Of a stretch of 64,000 bases of DNA, positions 62,107 through 64,000 are shown piece by piece (position 1 is the first letter of the stretch; each line of letters starts with the position of its first letter). Position numbers and translations under genes: made by a program. Location: the NCBI RefSeq assembly GCF_006636205.1, contig NZ_VIGB01000003.1:6326501-6390500 (forward strand), written 5' to 3'. The notes beneath the pieces were generated by a model. The model was not told the DNA's origin and did not search any database. It saw only the letters and a list, made by a program, of their open reading frames with translations. Source of the stretch: Kitasatospora acidiphila. GTDB lineage: Bacteria; Actinomycetota; Actinomycetes; Streptomycetales; Streptomycetaceae.

Positions 62107-63060
62107 TCAGGCCTGGGCGGCCGAACGCCGCTCCAGCGCCTGCCGGTAGAGCCGGCCGGCCCGGTAGGAGGAGCGGACCAGCGGGCCGGACATCACACCG
62201 GCGAAGCCCAGCTCCTCGGCCTCCTCCTGCAGCTCCACGAACTCCTGCGGCTTGACCCAGCGCTCCACCGGGTGGTGGCGCAGCGACGGGCGCAGGTACT
62301 GGGTGATGGTGATCAGCTCGCAGCCGGCGCCGACCAGGTCGGCCAGCGCCTGGCTGACCTCCTCGCGGGTCTCGCCCATGCCCAGGATCAGGTTGGACTT
62401 GGTCACCAGGCCGGCCGCCCGGGCCTGGGTGATGACGTCCAGCGAGCGCTCGTAGCGGAACGCCGGGCGGATCCGCTTGAAGATCCGCGGCACCGTCTCG
62501 ACGTTGTGCGCCAGCACCTCGGGGCGGGACGAGAAGACCTCGGCCAGCTGCTCCGGCACCGCGTTGAAGTCCGGGATCAGCAGCTCGACGCCGGTGCGGC
62601 CGGCCGCGCGCTCCGCGGTCATCGCGTGCACCTGGCGGACCGTCTCGGCGTACAGCCAGGCGCCGCCGTCCTCCAGGTCGTCGCGGGCGACGCCGGTGAT
62701 GGTCGCGTAGTTGAGGTCCATGGTGACGATGGACTCGGCGACCCGGCGCGGCTCGTCACGGTCGAACTCGGCGGGCTTGCCGGTGTCGATCTGGCAGAAG
62801 TCGCAGCGCCGGGTGCACTGGTCGCCGCCGATCAGGAAGGTCGCCTCGCGGTCCTCCCAGCACTCGAAGATGTTGGGGCAGCCGGCCTCCTGGCAGACCG
62901 TGTGCAGCCCTTCCTTCTTCACCAGCGAGTGCAGCGCGTTGTACTCCGGGCCCATCTTGGCCCGAGTCTTGATCCACTCCGGCTTCCGCTCGATGGGGGT
63001 CTCGCTGTTGCGGACCTCCAGGCGGAGAAGCTTCCTGCCGTCGGGTGCGACAGCGGACAC
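62107..63060 (-). CDS. lipA: Lipoyl synthase
   Basis: 317 residues from GTG 63058-63060 (VSAVAPDGRKLLRLEVRN), with AGGAG upstream. Radical SAM enzyme inserting two sulfurs into octanoyl-lipoyl domains. The auxiliary cluster is bound by CQEAGCPNIFECW (three Cys), the radical-SAM cluster by CTRRCDFCQID, and the C-terminal RSSYRAG supplies the Ser ligand. It works after LipB, encoded 133 bp upstream in the same direction. The 3' end has a copy of its own stop region about 23 bp downstream. Confidence 0.97.
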   Translation of the reverse strand: MSAVAPDGRKLLRLEVRNSETPIERKPEWIKTRAKMGPEYNALHSLVKKEGLHTVCQEAGCPNIFECWEDREATFLIGGDQCTRRCDFCQIDTGKPAEFDRDEPRRVAESIVTMDLNYATITGVARDDLEDGGAWLYAETVRQVHAMTAERAAGRTGVELLIPDFNAVPEQLAEVFSSRPEVLAHNVETVPRIFKRIRPAFRYERSLDVITQARAAGLVTKSNLILGMGETREEVSQALADLVGAGCELITITQYLRPSLRHHPVERWVKPQEFVELQEEAEELGFAGVMSGPLVRSSYRAGRLYRQALERRSAAQA

Positions 63061-63193
63061 GTGCGGCTCCTAGAAGTAGACGGGGTACCCCCAGGGTACG
63101 CCTGTGCTTGTACGGTCGGCGCCGGGCCGGTGCCCAGCAATCGCAGGGCAACATCGCTACCGGTCGGTAGATTCCCGGGCCCCTGGGCCTGGC

Positions 63194-63994
63194 TCAGCGA
63201 GCGGCGGCCGGCTCGGGCAGTTCGGCGAGCACCTCGGCGAGGCGCCGCTCCACCGCCGGGATCACCTCGGGCACCGGAACGTCCCGGCTCAGCTCGGAAC
63301 TGAGCGAGGCCACCCCGGCGTCCCGGATGCCGCACGGGATGATCCGGTCGAACCAGGTCATGTCGGGGTTGCAGTTGAGCGCGAAGCCGTGCATCGTCAC
63401 GCCGCGCGCCACCCGGACGCCGATCGCGGCCAGCTTGCGGTCGTCGCCGCGCTGCCCCGCGTTGGACGGCGCGTACTCCGGGCCGGCCAGCCGCGGGTCG
63501 ATGCCCAGCGGCAGGCCCATCCGCAGGGTCAGCTTGCCGATGTCCACCACCTGCGCCGGGTCCACCTGGGCGTCCGGCAGCTCGTCGCCGAGCACCCAGA
63601 CCCCGCTGCGGCCCTCCACCCGGGTGGTCGGCACGGTGAAATCGGTGCAGGCCCGGATCAGCGCCTCCTCCAGCCGGCGCACGTAGGCCACCACGTCCAT
63701 CGGCTCGGGCAGCTTGATGATCGGGTAGCCGACCAGCTGGCCGGGCCCGTGCCAGGTGCCCTCGCCACCGCGGTTCACCTGGACCACCGGGGTGTCGTCC
63801 AGCGGCAGGTCCTCCGGCTTGGTGCGCTTGCCGGCCGTGAACACCGGCGGGTGCTGGAGCAGCAGCACGGTGTCGGGGATCTGGTCGGCGAGCCGCAGGG
63901 CGTGCAGCCGCTGCTGCTCCTCCCAGGCGTCCTGGTACGGGACCAGCTCCTCGCCGTTGCCCAGCCGGACGAACCGCACGTTCTCGCTCACCAC
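63194..63994 (-). CDS. lipB: Lipoyl(octanoyl) transferase
   Basis: 266 residues. Moves octanoate from acyl-carrier protein to lipoyl domains. Motifs: LLLQHPPVFTAGKRT, VNRGGEGTWHGPGQLVGYPI (substrate site), KLAAIGVRVARGVTMHGFAL (catalytic Lys) and NCNPDMTWFDRIIPCGI (catalytic Cys). Starts at GTG 63992-63994 or the adjacent GTG 63989-63991; the window ends six bases further on, so the ribosome site cannot be judged. It precedes lipA. Confidence 0.95.
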   Translation of the reverse strand: MVSENVRFVRLGNGEELVPYQDAWEEQQRLHALRLADQIPDTVLLLQHPPVFTAGKRTKPEDLPLDDTPVVQVNRGGEGTWHGPGQLVGYPIIKLPEPMDVVAYVRRLEEALIRACTDFTVPTTRVEGRSGVWVLGDELPDAQVDPAQVVDIGKLTLRMGLPLGIDPRLAGPEYAPSNAGQRGDDRKLAAIGVRVARGVTMHGFALNCNPDMTWFDRIIPCGIRDAGVASLSSELSRDVPVPEVIPAVERRLAEVLAELPEPAAAR

Positions 63995-64000
63995 TGCTCC

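Overview
The window is a high-GC actinobacterial chromosome segment from the Streptomycetaceae (Streptomyces, Kitasatospora or a close relative; the genus cannot be fixed from this sequence alone). The support is extreme third-position GC, many GTG starts, many apparently leaderless promoters, and a block of housekeeping genes typical of Streptomyces chromosomes: nif3-like, zinc-ribbon and RNase H genes, rnpB, map, npdG, panB, nadE, glnA2, glnE, pullulanase, glnA, lipA and lipB. No tRNA, rRNA, CRISPR array or complete insertion sequence was seen.

Layout. 1-4.9 kb: the edge of a lanthipeptide-type locus, with a three-domain lanthionine synthetase that keeps the cyclase zinc ligands, translationally coupled to a prolyl-oligopeptidase-family peptidase that runs off the window. 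5-11.6 kb: Nif3-like protein, coiled-coil zinc-ribbon protein, RNase H/phosphatase, YaaA, the RNase P RNA gene, a two-gene toxin-antitoxin-like cassette and hemC. 11.7-19.4 kb: a DUF2079 membrane protein, an ACT-domain gene, a PadR regulator with its operator, a Prim-Pol-like protein, map, npdG and a site-2 protease. 19.5-25.8 kb: a large AfsR-like regulator, a DrrAB-type exporter with a 26-codon ORF wedged between its genes, and panB. 26-28.5 kb: a drug exporter with its TetR regulator and two palindromic operators. 28.6-38.3 kb: an EEP-family protein, nadE, glnA2, a sortase-type surface protein and glnE. 38.4-45.2 kb: a PAP2 membrane protein and a giant amylase-pullulanase. 45.5-53 kb: two related TPR proteins (one with an HTH, one without), a lone PII protein, a ROK regulator, a lipoprotein esterase and a hemerythrin-like protein. 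53-58.7 kb: DUF1697, ArsC-like, PP2C phosphatase, a second DUF2079 protein and a GT87-like glycosyltransferase. 59-64 kb: glnA with a textbook GlnR operator, RDD and DUF4191 membrane proteins, lipA and lipB.

How genes work together. Nitrogen metabolism recurs: glutamine synthetase (glnA), its adenylylating/deadenylylating enzyme (glnE), a gamma-glutamylpolyamine synthetase-type paralogue (glnA2) and a PII signal protein. lipB and lipA form the lipoate pathway. Regulator-target pairs can be read from DNA sites: PadR autoregulation, TetR on the MFS exporter, a LacI-type operator inside the pullulanase promoter, and GlnR on glnA.

Two patterns run through the window. First, five conserved genes (ACT protein, map, AfsR-like, PP2C, GT87) are each split by a shift equal to one missing base in a G/C run, which points to systematic undercalls in the assembly; in the AfsR-like gene a gained GCCCC repeat unit would give the same shift. 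Second, many genes have short imperfect repeats starting at the stop codon, often placing extra TGA codons downstream, in several cases in all three frames.
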